A stretch of DNA of 64,000 nucleotides from Paramoeba atlantica. Lineage: Eukaryota; Discosea. Positions 1-8,887 of this stretch are shown here, in pieces. Both the position numbers and the translations under genes were made by a program. Every line of letters starts with the position of its first letter. Within the stretch, counting starts at the first letter, position 1. A model generated the notes under the pieces. It had not been told where the DNA came from. It saw nothing but the letters and a program-made list of their open reading frames with translations, and did no database searches. The DNA is taken from NCBI GenBank assembly GCA_977017575.1, contig CDRNVI010000087.1, positions 1 through 64,000 of the forward strand, given 5' to 3'.

Positions 1-704
1 CCTCTTTCTTCCTCTTTCTTCCTCTTTCTTCCTCTTTCTTCCTCTTTCTTCCTCTTTCTTCCTCTTTCTTCCTCTTTCTTCCTCTTTCTTCCTCTTTCTT
101 CCTCTTTCTTCCTCTTTCTTCCTCTTTCTTCCTCTTTCTTCCTCTTTCTTCCTCTTTCTTCCTCTTTCTTCCTCTTTCTTCCTCTTTCTTCCTCTTTCTT
201 CCTCTTTCTTCCTCTTTCTTCCTCTTTCTTCCTCTTTCTTCCTCTTTCTTCCTCTTTCTTCCTCTTTCTTCCTCTTTCTTCCTCTTTCTTCCTCTTTCTT
301 CCTCTTTCTTCCTCTTTCTTCCTCTTTCTTCCTCTTTCTTCCTCTTTCTTCCTCTTTCTTCCTCTTTCTTCCTCTTTCTTCCTCTTTCTTCCTCTTTCTT
401 CCTCTTTCTTCCTCTTTCTTCCTCTTTCTTCCTCTTTCTTCCTCTTTCTTCCTCTTTCTTCCTCTTTCTTCCTCTTTCTTCCTCTTTCTTCCTCTTTCTT
501 CCTCTTTCTTCCTCTTTCTTCCTCTTTCTTCCTCTTTCTTCCTCTTTCTTCCTCTTTCTTCCTCTTTCTTCCTCTTTCTTCCTCTTTCTTCCTCTTTCTT
601 CCTCTTTCTTCCTCTTTCTTCCTCTTTCTTCCTCTTTCTTCCTCTTTCTTCCTCTTTCTTCCTCTTTCTTCCTCTTTCTTCCTCTTTCTTCCTCTTTCTT
701 CCTC
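1..704. repeat. Decamer microsatellite (CCTCTTTCTT)n, about 70 copies
   Basis: The 10-base unit CCTCTTTCTT repeats without a visible change from the first base to about 700 and then degrades to CCTCTTCCTC. The strand is purely pyrimidine. It runs off the left edge of the window, so the true length is unknown. It borders a scrambled LINE, and pyrimidine tracts of this kind are common tails or flanks of retroelements, but no target duplication links the two. Confidence 0.98.
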
Positions 705-782
705 TTCCTCCTGTAGTACAACCCTGGCACATGGAATGTCAATCGGGCAGAACTTCACGATATTCAAGTTCAAGTAAATAGA

Positions 783-1040
783 ATGCGCAGAATTGTATTT
801 GGCGTAAAAAATGCTTGTGACTCTCATCTCAGAACGGAATCGCTTTATCCTACTGACTTAAAACCGGAAACAGTAATTAAGACACAGAGAGCTTCCTTAA
901 TAGGGCATCTTGTGCGCCATCCTACACCGTTTACTACAGCAGTACTATGGAGAACAAATGATGAGGCCTCTAAACCAACATTGTCCGAACGGTGTGCCCA
1001 CGAACTACACTCTGATGTTACTGAAATTACTTACTACTTA
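783..1040 (+). pseudogene. LINE C-terminal fragment, plus strand
   Basis: The reading frame contains VIKTQRASLIGHLVRHP, which resembles the region after the reverse-transcriptase thumb in APE-type LINEs, where a RxRWxGHVxR-like stretch is usual. It has no start, no catalytic motif and is cut off near 1040, where sequence of the opposite-strand LINE begins. It is probably the 3' part of a LINE of the same kind as the neighbouring minus-strand copy, in inverted orientation. The match is by pattern only, so moderate confidence. Confidence 0.4.
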
Positions 1041-1358
1041 CTAAATAGGATAGACGAAGCAGTCAAACAGGCGTATTTTCATAGCAGCACTCAGAGGAGA
1101 AGCCCAAATGCCACTGAGTTTACGAAATGCTGCCCATGCGAGCCTTAACCTGTCCTTGATGGGGGATGATGCTGTAGCATCTTGAAGATGACCAAGATGC
1201 CGGTAGGAATCCACAAGAGGAATCTTGCCAAGCGATCGTGCTCGAAGTTCTCGCGTCCCCCCCGGAACTTTCCCAAAGGCCATCCACGCAGTCTTGGTTT
1301 TCCCCACGGCAATCCTCAGATTAGCTGGTTTTGCCTCATTTGCCGTAGCTTCGATCAT
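1041..1358 (-). pseudogene. APE-LINE M, reverse transcriptase thumb and connection
   Basis: The frame continues after YADD with IEATANEAKPANLRIAVGKTK and then DSYRHLGHL and MKIRLFDCFVYPI. The first resembles the region where LINEs have a conserved Gly-Leu-x-Ile-N/V-x-x-K-T stretch; the last resembles the thumb segment that normally reads on into LLYG. The element sequence stops about there, at the junction with the inverted fragment. Confidence 0.65.
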
Positions 1359-1746
1359 TTGCGATATTTCATGTTTCGTGGAAGCTAAAAGTGTTATGTC
1401 GTCTGCGTAGTCGATGTCCTTTAGTCTAAATTCTTGAATTCCCCTTTCGTCCCTTTCGTCCCGCTGCTCCTTAGAAGAATCCCGAGCGGCTTGTTATCGA
1501 GTGCTTTGTTCAGAATCCTATCGATTACAAGCACAAAGGAGCAAGCACGTCCCCTTGAAGAATTCCTGTTTCAATGGGAAAAGAATCCGTATTTCCGTAT
1601 GGTGTGCGGACTATTCCTTTTAAATCCGAGTACAAGGACATTACCATCCTAGTAAGCGCTGGTCCGACATGAAAGGCATTCAATGCAGCACGGATCGCAT
1701 GAAAGGATACTGAGGGAAATGCTTTTGCGAAGTCCATAAATGCCAC
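1359..1746 (-). pseudogene. APE-LINE M, reverse transcriptase palm (motifs A, B, C)
   Basis: Motif A reads FMDFAKAFPSV with the catalytic Asp. Motif B follows as ETGILQGDVLAP. The YADD box of motif C can be read at about 1397-1412 (minus strand) after a further frame change, in the context DYADDITLL. All three catalytic Asp residues are therefore still encoded, so the copy lost coding through frame changes and not through loss of active-site residues. Confidence 0.75.
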
Positions 1747-2756
1747 TGCAATGCCACTGCAATGCCTTTCTTGCCCCTGGTTGCACGAACTCTTGCATCA
1801 TTCAAAATGATTTGCGCCCCTACCGTGGACCTTTCTGGCCGAAAACCAAATTGACTGTCGCGTAGGAGCGGCTCGATGGATGGTCTGATTCTTTTCAGGA
1901 TCATTGCATTCATCAATTTAACCGCACTGTTCACGAGACAGATTGGCCGCCAATTCGCTACTTGTGTCAGGTCGCCTTTTTTTGGAATAGGCACCTGAAG
2001 GACAATTTTCCAGGATGCAGGCGAAACCCCTGTTCGATGAACCTCGTTTATAATATGTAATAAGGATTTTCTCAGTTCAGCATGTTCTGTGATCATTCTG
2101 AGTGCATCCGCCGGAATTTGGTCTATTCCAGGTACCTTGTTTCGCGCTAGTCTACTGATGCCGTCCTCGAGCTCTTCTACAGTGAAACTTTCATCGTTGA
2201 TTGGTACTTTCGGGCTGACTACTTCGTCAAATTTTATATCTTTATCTCCGCGATCATCGGACCCCACACGAGCAAAGAAATCTTTAACAATGTTAAGAGT
2301 TTCCCTTGTCGACGAGGTCTCGATGCAAAGAGTCTCCCTGTACAAACCGCAAATTCTACGTAGCGTACGCCACGGATTAGAACGGTTTCGCCGCAGACCT
2401 GCTTCAATTTCGGCGCATTCTTGCCCAATCTGCGCCTCAATTTCTTCTCCATGCTCTTTTAGCACTTCCTTGAAGTGGTCCGGTTTTCGACTCTGAAGAA
2501 ATAAGTCGCGAAACCCTGAGATGCGCGGTGTTTCTGTACCCGGTGTGTTTTCTGTACCGCGGTGTGTTTCTGTACCGCGGTGTGTTTTCTGTCCCTGTAG
2601 GTGCGTTGTTCGTTTTTGGGGTTCGGTCCTTTTTTGAGAGTCTTTTCGCTGTGTGTACCATATTTTCCGATAAGTGTTCCCATGTGATCTCTTCCTCTTT
2701 CTTCGCCATTTCCCACACTGCTTGCTGGAAGGATGCCTTCTTCTCTTCATCTCCAA
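1680..2756 (-). pseudogene. APE-LINE M, reverse transcriptase fingers
   Basis: The frame includes RRNRSNPWRTLRRICGLY, then NKVPGIDQIPADALR (motif 0/1 region), VPIPKKGDLTQVANWRPI and NSAVKLMNAMILKRI (motif 2 region) and FGFRPERSTVGAQI. These are the successive finger motifs of non-LTR reverse transcriptases. The frame is lost just before the first catalytic Asp motif by an 11-base local duplication (ATGCCACTGCA twice around 1740-1762); the palm continues in another frame at 1359-1746. Confidence 0.85.
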
Positions 2757-3675
2757 GTCTTGGCCAGGGTACCTTGCTTTGCCCCCCTGTACCTTTAGAA
2801 CGCCACTTGATTTTCACATCCGCCATAACGACGCAGTGTACTGTAGGCACTGGCGCCTTGAGTACTTTGTGCCTCCTAATGCTGGAGGCAAAGCGCTCAC
2901 TGACCATGATGTGGTCAAGCTGTCTCCGCACCTTGTTGTCCCCACGCCTTTTGCTACCTCCCTTGTTGCCGACATCTCCTTTTACATGTATGTACTCGCA
3001 GGCCTTGTCCCCATTTTCCTCTCCTTCCCTGCCCCTCTTCACCATACCGTTGTTATCCGTCCCCTCTGGCTCTGATCCTTTCCTTCCCAGTTCCACCTTT
3101 CCTTCTTCCCCCTTCTGCCCCTTCTCTGTTCCTACGTTGCGACGGTACTTTGTCTCCGCCCTCCTGCCCGGCAGCTCACATATCCATTTCCTCTTGCTCG
3201 GGCAGAGGGTGTATGCTGACTTACAGCCGATGGAGAACAAGAGGCCTTTCAGCTGAGAGACCGCTGGGGGATCCATGCTCGGATTTGTCACGAGCGTTAT
3301 CGGTGCATTGAAATCCCCCATGACCAATAAAGGTCTTCGTTTCCGTTCAGCCTTGACCTCACGACACGCCTTGTCCAAGTCACCCAGAAATGCCGCATGA
3401 ACGGCTTCTGAGGAGTCCCATATTGGGGCATAGACATTGAACAAAGTGCCGGTCCCCTCCTCCAGGGGATACCCAGCTCCCATCACCCTGTTGCTCGCCA
3501 TCCAAACCTTCCGAAACGCATGCCGGCTCACTATGGCCATGCCATTATATGAATCGCGTGCGGCGGCCGACTGCAAATACAGGTGAAACCTCTCCCCTAG
3601 GTTTTCAACCTGCCTGTAGAGGATTCCATGCTCATGGCCTTCCTTCGAGAAATTGTATCTGGTCTCCTGCACCAA
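2437..3675 (-). pseudogene. APE-LINE M, APE endonuclease domain and linker
   Basis: This frame starts at VQETR (catalytic Glu motif), followed by SYNGMAIVSR, FNVYAPI, GDFNAP (catalytic Asp/Asn) and, near the end of the domain, LDHIM (Asp-His pair). Together these are the APE endonuclease signature that nicks target DNA in APE-type LINEs. An unusual insert of about 75 residues rich in Lys, Glu and Gly, from RRAETKYRRNVGT to KRRGDNKVR, separates GDFNAP from LDHI. The plus-strand copy is too disrupted to show whether it also had the insert. After the domain comes a short-repeat linker (see 2525-2605). Confidence 0.8.
2525..2605. repeat. Short tandem repeat inside APE-LINE M linker
   Basis: Four degenerate copies of an 18-20 base unit like GGTGTGTTTCTGTACCGC stand in a row. 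On the minus strand they encode a TGTENTPRYRNTPRYRKH-type peptide between the endonuclease and reverse transcriptase. Expansion here accompanies the frame change in this region. Confidence 0.8.
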
Positions 3676-4321
3676 CCCCCCTTACCTGCATGAAAGCAAG
3701 CACCTCGTTCAAACGGGTGCATCTTCGAAGAGAGAATTCATCTTCCCCCTCGAGTTTTAACGTCGTAACGTTAAGCGTTGCAACGGTTGTGTCCTCCTTC
3801 ACAGCGGAACCTTTGAGGTTCTCCGAATCTCGTTGGGCGTGTGTGCCACGCGACGCCCAGTGTGACCGAGGGCGGTGACGGGAGCTCCTTCGTTTTGCCT
3901 TTGCCGGGTTACTCACCTGCACCGCGCAGGGCACGACACCTGTATTCGGTAAGGGGGGAAAGGGGAGAGTCGTGTGCGGCCTCGCCGCGTACCGAACACG
4001 AAATGTACCGGCCAAAGGTTCACCTCGAGTTACCGAGGATCCCCCCTGAGTATGCCAGCCTACGCTTTTAAGATAAGCCGGCCCCTCACACACGACTTCG
4101 CCCTCCCAAACAAACAAAGTCTCGCAACAGTTGTGTCTCCACGCGACGCGAAGATGAGCCCCAACGCGGACAAACTTACAGAGCGCCCGCACCGCCCTCT
4201 GGCGGAGTTTAGCAGGCCCCTCTCGCTCGGGCGAACGAAAGATGACCCCCCGACCACGCTTGGTCCGTGTAAGGGTTTCAAAAACCTCTGTCCCCTTACA
4301 CGTGCCGGAAGCATCCGCCAT
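3632..4321 (-). pseudogene. APE-LINE M, N-terminal region and start of endonuclease
   Basis: The ATG at 4321 lies just downstream (minus strand) of the 18-bp monomer array and opens MADASGT, the same start seen in the plus-strand copy at 7179. The first 150 residues are basic and Arg-rich with no known domain; a role in RNA binding would be an inference. Near the end comes VATLNVTTLKLEGEDEFSL, where the Asn belongs to the first APE motif. The frame then shifts just before the catalytic-Glu motif, which continues in the frame of 2437-3675. Confidence 0.75.
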
Positions 4322-4336
4322 GTTTTTATAATTAGA

Positions 4337-4516
4337 TTACAAAAAACGATGGTCTTACAAAAAGCGATGGTCTTACAAAAAACGATGGTCTTACAAAAAA
4401 CGATGATCTTACAAAAAACGATGGTCTTACAAAAAACGATGGTCTTACAAAAAACGATGGTCTTACAAAAAACGATGGTCTTACAAAAAACGATGGTCTT
4501 ACAAAAAACGATGGTA
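4337..4516 (-). repeat. 18-bp monomer array in APE-LINE M 5' UTR, 10 copies
   Basis: The plus-strand unit TTACAAAAAACGATGGTC occurs ten times with only one or two single-base changes. It lies immediately upstream (minus strand) of the MADASGT start codon. The plus-strand LINE at 7115 has a related three-copy array in the same place. Tandem monomers in a LINE 5' UTR can be promoters, as in mouse L1; that role here is an inference. Confidence 0.9.
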
Positions 4517-4555
4517 TTGCGTAAGGCCTTCTTTCGTCTCTGGGATCTTCTGGCT

Positions 4556-4837
4556 GGAAAGAATGTGAAACTAGCGAACCATAAATGCGTATGGTTTGAG
4601 GGAAAAAGCGGGATCGAAAGACCAGAAGAACTTCGGTTGGCGCAGGTACGTACGGAAAAGGAAGCCATAAAAACATTAGGCGCGTATATCGGCGAAGACT
4701 CAAAGGTTAGTGATCTCCTTCTCCAAAAACTGAGCAAGCATAAAACGATCTTTGCCCGATTAAAAAAATGGGAGCTAACAATGTTTCGTCGCTCATCCTA
4801 TCGAAATGCGTTAATATTCGACACCTTTTTCACATAA
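4556..4837 (+). pseudogene. RLE-4 thumb fragment
   Basis: The peptide includes LANHKCVWFEGKSGI and KTLGAYIGEDSKVSDLLLQKL, aligning with LSAHKCVWFGGILGK and KVLGAFIGEDDAISQKLLQKI of the RLE-1 protein (about residues 439-490). The frame changes in a run of seven A at about 4762-4768, after FARLKK, and the homology continues in the frame of 4768-5967. No start codon belongs to this truncated copy. Confidence 0.8.
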
Positions 4838-5967
4838 GGGCACACACACCGGAATCCACTTCAAAGTTGGCATGGGACTTCGACGTGGAGGTTGAAAAAG
4901 TCATATCGTACTGGTTCGGAAAACTTAGCAAGAAACAGATGGCATGGGCCAGATTGCCTTTGAAGATGGGGGGTTTTGGATTAACTTCCACGTATGCACT
5001 TCGTGAGGCCGCATATGCTTCTTCGCGACATGCAGCTTTCGAGCGCCGAACAGTCTATTCAGCTCAAGCTGCAGGTTGTGGTAGCACTTCTGAGGATCAC
5101 TCCGTGCCGGACGAGGAAGCAGCGATTGCAGCGAAAATAAACGCGGACGTTAAGGAAGACTTGTGCAAGGATCCGATAATCGCTCGGATTATGGCTTCAA
5201 CCACGAAAAAGGGTAGCTATCAATGGTTACATGCGACAGAAAGATACCTTCCAACGGCTCAATACACACTTTCCGTTATGCCGAGATTAGGATTGAGTCA
5301 TCCCAAGATACCATCCTCGATTTTGTATCCCGGATGTAAAACAGTCTTGAACTCTACCACGGCGTTGAAACATATTCCGGGTTGCGTACGGTGCTCGGGG
5401 GTAAACTCAACGGTTAAGCATCATTCGTTGGCGCGCTATATATATAAACTATGTAACAAAGCAGGCATACCATGTGCACGAGAACCGAGAGAGTTTTCTT
5501 CTTTTGTATGCTCATCATGTTCATCAGTCATTTCCGAGGAAAACAAAACAGAACATTCCAGATTATGCAACGGCGCAGCTATGCATCGATCTGGCCCGGA
5601 CTTGGTAATATATTGGGCTACGGGGGCAATATACTATGACATAACGGTTGTACATGAATTATCACCGTCCATTGCGAAAATTACCACACAGAAAGCTGTA
5701 AGAGACGCAATCAACCGGAAAGAAACGAAATACGTAACGTCAAACATGCTAACCAAGGAGCAGTTCCAATGCTTACCAATATTATCCTGCGGAGCGCTAC
5801 ACGCGAACACGAAGAATCTAATTAAGGCACTAGCTGAGAGTACTCGGCAAGAACCGGCCTCTGTAAATAGAGATTTCACGCTTCATCAGCAGGAGCTGAA
5901 CGGGGCCATATGTCTATCCCAACTGCGCGCATACCTGCGAGATGCAAACGAAGAGCTAGGTTTTTAG
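4768..5967 (+). CDS. RLE-4 ORF: connection, zinc fingers and restriction-like endonuclease
   Basis: The 399-residue frame continues RLE-4 from ANNVSSLILSKCVN, aligned to SNVSLILLTKSVN of RLE-1. It has an Arg/Leu/Pro-rich RLPLKMGGFGLTS stretch shared with RLE-1, then a zinc-finger region and the RLE. The PD...D core reads RSGPDLVIYW...IYYDITVVHEL. The first zinc-finger Cys of the CPGC motif is replaced (LYPGC), so that finger lacks a ligand; the second (CSSCSSVI...HSRLC) is complete. The RLE in this class nicks the target DNA for target-primed reverse transcription. No reverse transcriptase is left, so the copy cannot move alone. The stop is followed by a 3' UTR and A-rich tail. Confidence 0.85.
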   Translation: MGANNVSSLILSKCVNIRHLFHIRAHTPESTSKLAWDFDVEVEKVISYWFGKLSKKQMAWARLPLKMGGFGLTSTYALREAAYASSRHAAFERRTVYSAQAAGCGSTSEDHSVPDEEAAIAAKINADVKEDLCKDPIIARIMASTTKKGSYQWLHATERYLPTAQYTLSVMPRLGLSHPKIPSSILYPGCKTVLNSTTALKHIPGCVRCSGVNSTVKHHSLARYIYKLCNKAGIPCAREPREFSSFVCSSCSSVISEENKTEHSRLCNGAAMHRSGPDLVIYWATGAIYYDITVVHELSPSIAKITTQKAVRDAINRKETKYVTSNMLTKEQFQCLPILSCGALHANTKNLIKALAESTRQEPASVNRDFTLHQQELNGAICLSQLRAYLRDANEELGF

Positions 5968-6584
5968 CAGGATTTGGTAGGGTCTCAGGAACTTTATGCA
6001 GGTAAAATGTTATAAAGGAAGAACAAGTGATTCTTAAACAATCAATATGATAGGGAGACAGACTTAAAGGGAAACGAAGTCTATGCCTACATGCATAGCT
6101 ATTTACCTTATTTCTTAAAAAAAAAGATTAAAAAAAAAAATTAATAAAAACAAAGGTAGAGGTGTCTAGTTTGGTGTGAATTTGTTATCGCATTGGACGT
6201 TTCTGTGAAACAGACAGTGACACATGTGCTGCGCTGTTTAAATCAGCTTGTGAGCATCAAAGCCACAACGCTCGAGAAACACACATGCACTCATCTCCTT
6301 TTTCGTTTGGCATTTGCCACGTTTTTCAGTTTTTTGTTCTAAAAGTGACGTTCGATTTGGGGTGGTGTGGATCGCGCTTTGGAGCCAGGAAGTCGTGCGA
6401 GGCTGTCGGCTATCCGAACGGCGGCTTCTCGAATCTTGTCCCGCTGGGAGGTGCAGAAAGGCATCGGAGAGATGAAAACAAATCAAGCACGATTAGATTC
6501 ATACGGACGAATTCTTAGCTGGAGAGAATGGTGGAAAACTGTTCACTCGATCTTGATCAGTTCCTTGTGGTAGAGACTCGGAAG

Positions 6585-6665
6585 GCGTCTATACCCAAGT
6601 GGTTAAGGGGCCTGACTTGAAATCAGGTGTGTTCTCACGCGCAGGTTCAAACCCTGCTGGGCGCG
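6585..6665 (+). tRNA. tRNA-Ser(UGA), canonical copy
   Basis: Cloverleaf can be drawn by hand: 7-bp acceptor GCGTCTA with TGGGCGC (two G-U pairs), D-arm CCC...GGG with GG in the loop, anticodon arm CCTGA-CTTGAAA-TCAGG giving UGA, a 13-base variable arm with a GTG/CAC stem, and T-arm GCAGG-TTCAAAC-CCTGC. G is the discriminator base. A TTTT run at 6666-6669 follows directly, as for a Pol III terminator, and no CCA is encoded, as in eukaryotes. Of 18 copies in the window this is the only one with an undamaged T-arm. Confidence 0.93.
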
Positions 6666-6669
6666 TTTT
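6666..6669 (+). terminator. Pol III terminator of tRNA-Ser
   Basis: TTTT directly follows the discriminator base of the tRNA-Ser gene. The same run follows every other copy in the window. Confidence 0.8.
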
Positions 6670-7114
6670 CCTTCCACAAGCGTTGTCAAATCATATTCAG
6701 CGCGGGATACCAACTACGCCCGCACCGCTCTTCTTCTCTCTTCTTCTTCTTCTATTCCGCGCGGAGTTTTTTTGAAAAGGTGGGATGCCCAGCGGCGCGG
6801 CACCCGTCGTGGGAACGCACGCTCCGCATAAAAGACGTTGTTCTGAATCTCGAGGCGGTTTTACCCACAGAAGCTGCATTCGCAGGCCTTTCAGTGCAAT
6901 TTTCGCCGGGACAGCCCACAGAAAACACCCTTTACCTGAGAGAGGTGCATTTGGGAACGTGAATACGAAACGAGCGAACAGATCACCCGTCCACAAAATC
7001 GTGGAGCATCGAGTGTCGCCGAGTAAATTGAAAGGTGTGATGGAGAAACAGGCGGAATGAGGTGGAATACAATGGTGTGCTGCATGGCGAGGTTGTGGTG
7101 TTTGTTTGCGCTGT

Positions 7115-7165
7115 TCAAGTTTTTTGTAAAGATCAAGTTTTTTGTAAAGATCAAGTTTTTTGTAA
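7115..7165 (+). repeat. 18-bp monomers in APE-LINE P 5' UTR, 3 copies
   Basis: The unit CAAGTTTTTTGTAAAGAT repeats nearly three times. It shares the core TTTTTTGTAA with the ten-copy array of the minus-strand LINE (read on its sense strand), and both stand just upstream of the MADASGT start. It begins exactly where host sequence GCGCTGTT ends, so it marks the 5' end of the inserted element. Confidence 0.85.
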
Positions 7166-7178
7166 ATTTATTTGCAAA

Positions 7179-8033
7179 ATGGCGGATGCTTCCGGTACAC
7201 GCATGCCCACTGCTATTATGAATCTTCTTGCGTGTTCCAAGCTTGATCGGGGGATTCTTTTCCGTCCTGCGAAGGGTGGAACGAAATCTGCTAAACTCCG
7301 CGCGAGGTCGTTAGGACACATTATGCGACTGCTTTGTTTAGGCGCTAAGCTTGCGGTGGTTTGGAGGTACGCGGATTCATCGAACTACAGTGTGTGGGAG
7401 GGGGTAGTAGAGAGTTGGGTGCCGAGCCTCTGGCGTGTTCGCTCCGCTAAGTGTTCGCGATTTACGCTTCCGTTCCCTCCATGTAGTCCTCACATCGTCC
7501 TCTGTGCTGCTCGGGTTTGTGCGCCTAAGCGTAGACGACGTTTCAAAAAGCGCTCTCGCAAATACAGGGCACAGTCTGGCAAACGTGCTCTCCGTGACTT
7601 GGTGGGCCCTGGGGGCCCCGCTGTGAAGAAAATGTTGAGTGTGGGAACCTTGAACGTGACTACTCTTAAGCTGAAAGGTGAAGACGAGTTTAGCCTACGA
7701 AAGTGCGGACACCTTTGCGAAGTACTTGCCTTCATTGGTCTGAAGGGAATAAATATTCTGGGCCTGCAGGAAACGCGATTCAGATTCCCATCTTCTGAAA
7801 AGTCGGATGTCCTTCACCGCAAAGTACAATATCGGAACGCAGATACAATGGAATGGGATTCGTCAGCACTTTTCCCTTGTCTAAGGTATCTAAAATCAGT
7901 GAAAGGATTATGTCGGGTGAATTTGAGATGGAGGAAGGAGTCGCAACAGTTATTAACGTATATTCTCCTACACGCGATTCTAAGGACGTCGAGGTTACGG
8001 AGTTCTACGGAGAACTCGAACGTTGCTGCTTGA
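7179..8033 (+). pseudogene. APE-LINE P, N-terminal region and start of APE domain
   Basis: The ATG at 7179 follows the monomers after a short leader and opens MADASGTRMPT; an in-frame extension upstream exists but belongs to the 5' UTR. Residues 1-145 are basic (KRRRRFKKRSRK). Endonuclease homology starts at SVGTLNVTTLKLKG and includes NILGLQETRF with the catalytic Glu. Shortly after, near 7850, the family alignment moves to another frame, and the rest of this frame to 8033 is unrelated. Confidence 0.8.
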
Positions 8034-8109
8034 GAATAAGGGAAAGCAACCCGCGTCGCCCATTAATTGTACTGGGCGACTTTAATGCACCTTTGAAACA
8101 TATAACAAA
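7853..8109 (+). pseudogene. APE-LINE P, middle of APE domain
   Basis: Homology continues with GMGFVSTFPLSKV (compare GMAIVSRHAFRKV in copy M), VATVINVYSPTRDS and PLIVLGDFNAP, the third catalytic motif. The frame then enters H-1 at about 8111, and the residues after HITN belong to that insertion. Confidence 0.8.
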
Positions 8110-8116
8110 TTTATAC

Positions 8117-8225
8117 TTTTTTAGGCTCTTCGTTAAACGCGGTGGTTGCTTTCAACTTAGAAGTCACTCATGCTGCGCGCTTCGCGTTGAAAACTACCGC
8201 CGCGTTTAACGAAGAGCCTAAAAAA
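8117..8225. repeat. Left terminal hairpin of H-1
   Basis: The 26-bp arms TTTTTTAGGCTCTTCGTTAA... at 8117-8142 and their complement at 8200-8225 match perfectly, and imperfect pairing continues inward (GGTTGCTTTCAAC against GTTGAAAACTACC). Confidence 0.95.
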
Positions 8226-8810
8226 GAAAATTTAGCCTGGAAAACGGAAAGATTATAGCCAAAAATAGCCGAATTTCGGGTAAAAATGGGGTTATTTTCG
8301 CATATTTTTGCTCTCAGAGCACTAAATCCGACATTTGCGCGTGGGAAATCACTCGCAGGCATGAATGAAAGCCTACCGAACGTATTGGGTAGAGAATGCG
8401 ACTCCAACCATACCATTCTTTCGACACAAAAATGCCCCTTTAGGTCCGAAAAATACTTTTTCACCTTTTTTAGTCAAAAATGGGTCATTTTGGGGGGCGC
8501 ACCACAGTTCGAAGAAGGGATACCTTGCGAAAACAACTGCGTAGAAAGCTAGTGTAGGTCTCAAACTATCAAAATACAATAGGGGAAACGATTTTGGAAA
8601 AATATTTTTTTTGTCATTTTTTTCGCCAAGTTGAAATTTTTTTCAAAAGCTTTTTTCCGAAAAAATCCGAACTTGGCGCACCCGTCCTGCGGATACGCGG
8701 GGGGGGGTCACCCCCGGGTAGGGGGGTGGAAAATGCGCGCCAAGACCCCGGCTACCCTTTCTGCGGTTTTTTTTCGAAAACTAATTTTTTCGAAAAAATT
8801 TGCTCAACCA

Positions 8811-8887
8811 TGCCCCCCCCCCCTGGACCCCCCACCTGGACCCCCCCCCTGGACCACCCCCCTGGACCCCCCCCATGGACCCCCCAT
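8811..8887 (+). repeat. C-run/TGGA minisatellite in H-1
   Basis: Five to six units of C(5-9)TGGA stand in a row. The second H-1 copy has a longer version at about 40714-40797, so the array is length-variable between copies. Confidence 0.85.

Larger units (their letters stand above)
1041..4516 (-). mobile_element. APE-LINE copy M (APE endonuclease plus reverse transcriptase), decayed
   Basis: Read on the minus strand from 4516: an array of 18-bp 5' UTR monomers, an N-terminal basic region starting MADASGT, an APE endonuclease, a reverse transcriptase palm, and a thumb region ending near 1041. The same protein family occurs on the plus strand at 7115-11440, so this is a genuine family, not a chance ORF. 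At least four reading-frame changes break the coding sequence. The left end meets an inverted LINE fragment near 1040 and no 3' UTR or tail is seen. The right end abuts RLE-4 at 4516. Confidence 0.85.
4516..6154 (+). mobile_element. RLE-4: 5'-truncated divergent RLE-LINE
   Basis: The copy begins at a point matching about residue 422 of the RLE-1 polymerase protein (after the palm) and runs through thumb, zinc finger and RLE to a 3' UTR that ends in an A-rich tail (6115-6154). It then abuts host repeat at GGTAGAGGTG. It is more divergent from RLE-1 than RLE-2 and RLE-3 are from each other, so it is a separate and probably older family. Its left end abuts the 18-bp monomers of APE-LINE M. No clear target duplication was found. 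Confidence 0.85.
6155..7114 (+). repeat. Host tRNA-Ser repeat unit (partial, unoccupied by NA-1 and RLE-2)
   Basis: This stretch is a permuted copy of the host unit that underlies the large array: GGTAGAGGTGTC..., then a region around 6300-6580, tRNA-Ser, a pyrimidine tract at 6729-6754, and the stretch ending GCGCTGTT. The full unit in the array is about 1.15 kb once insertions are removed; about 190 bases present elsewhere (CATATTTTCC...AATGTTCA) are missing here at about 6208. It holds the empty sites for NA-1 (around 6313) and RLE-2 (around 7015). Confidence 0.85.

Noticed and set aside
1-704. Decamer array as telomere or CRISPR
   Set aside because: Not a telomere-type G-rich repeat, and repeats have no spacers.
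6367-6573. Host-repeat frame ending MKTNQARLDSYGRILSWREW as a possible protein C-terminus
   Set aside because: It starts at GTG just after a stop, has no ATG, and array copies carry amino-acid changes as freely as silent ones.
6627-7060. Two overlapping frames downstream of tRNA-Ser (ending TLYLREVHLGT and VMEKQAE)
   Set aside because: Both look protein-like in places but begin in the tRNA or after a pyrimidine tract without a convincing start; no family recognised.
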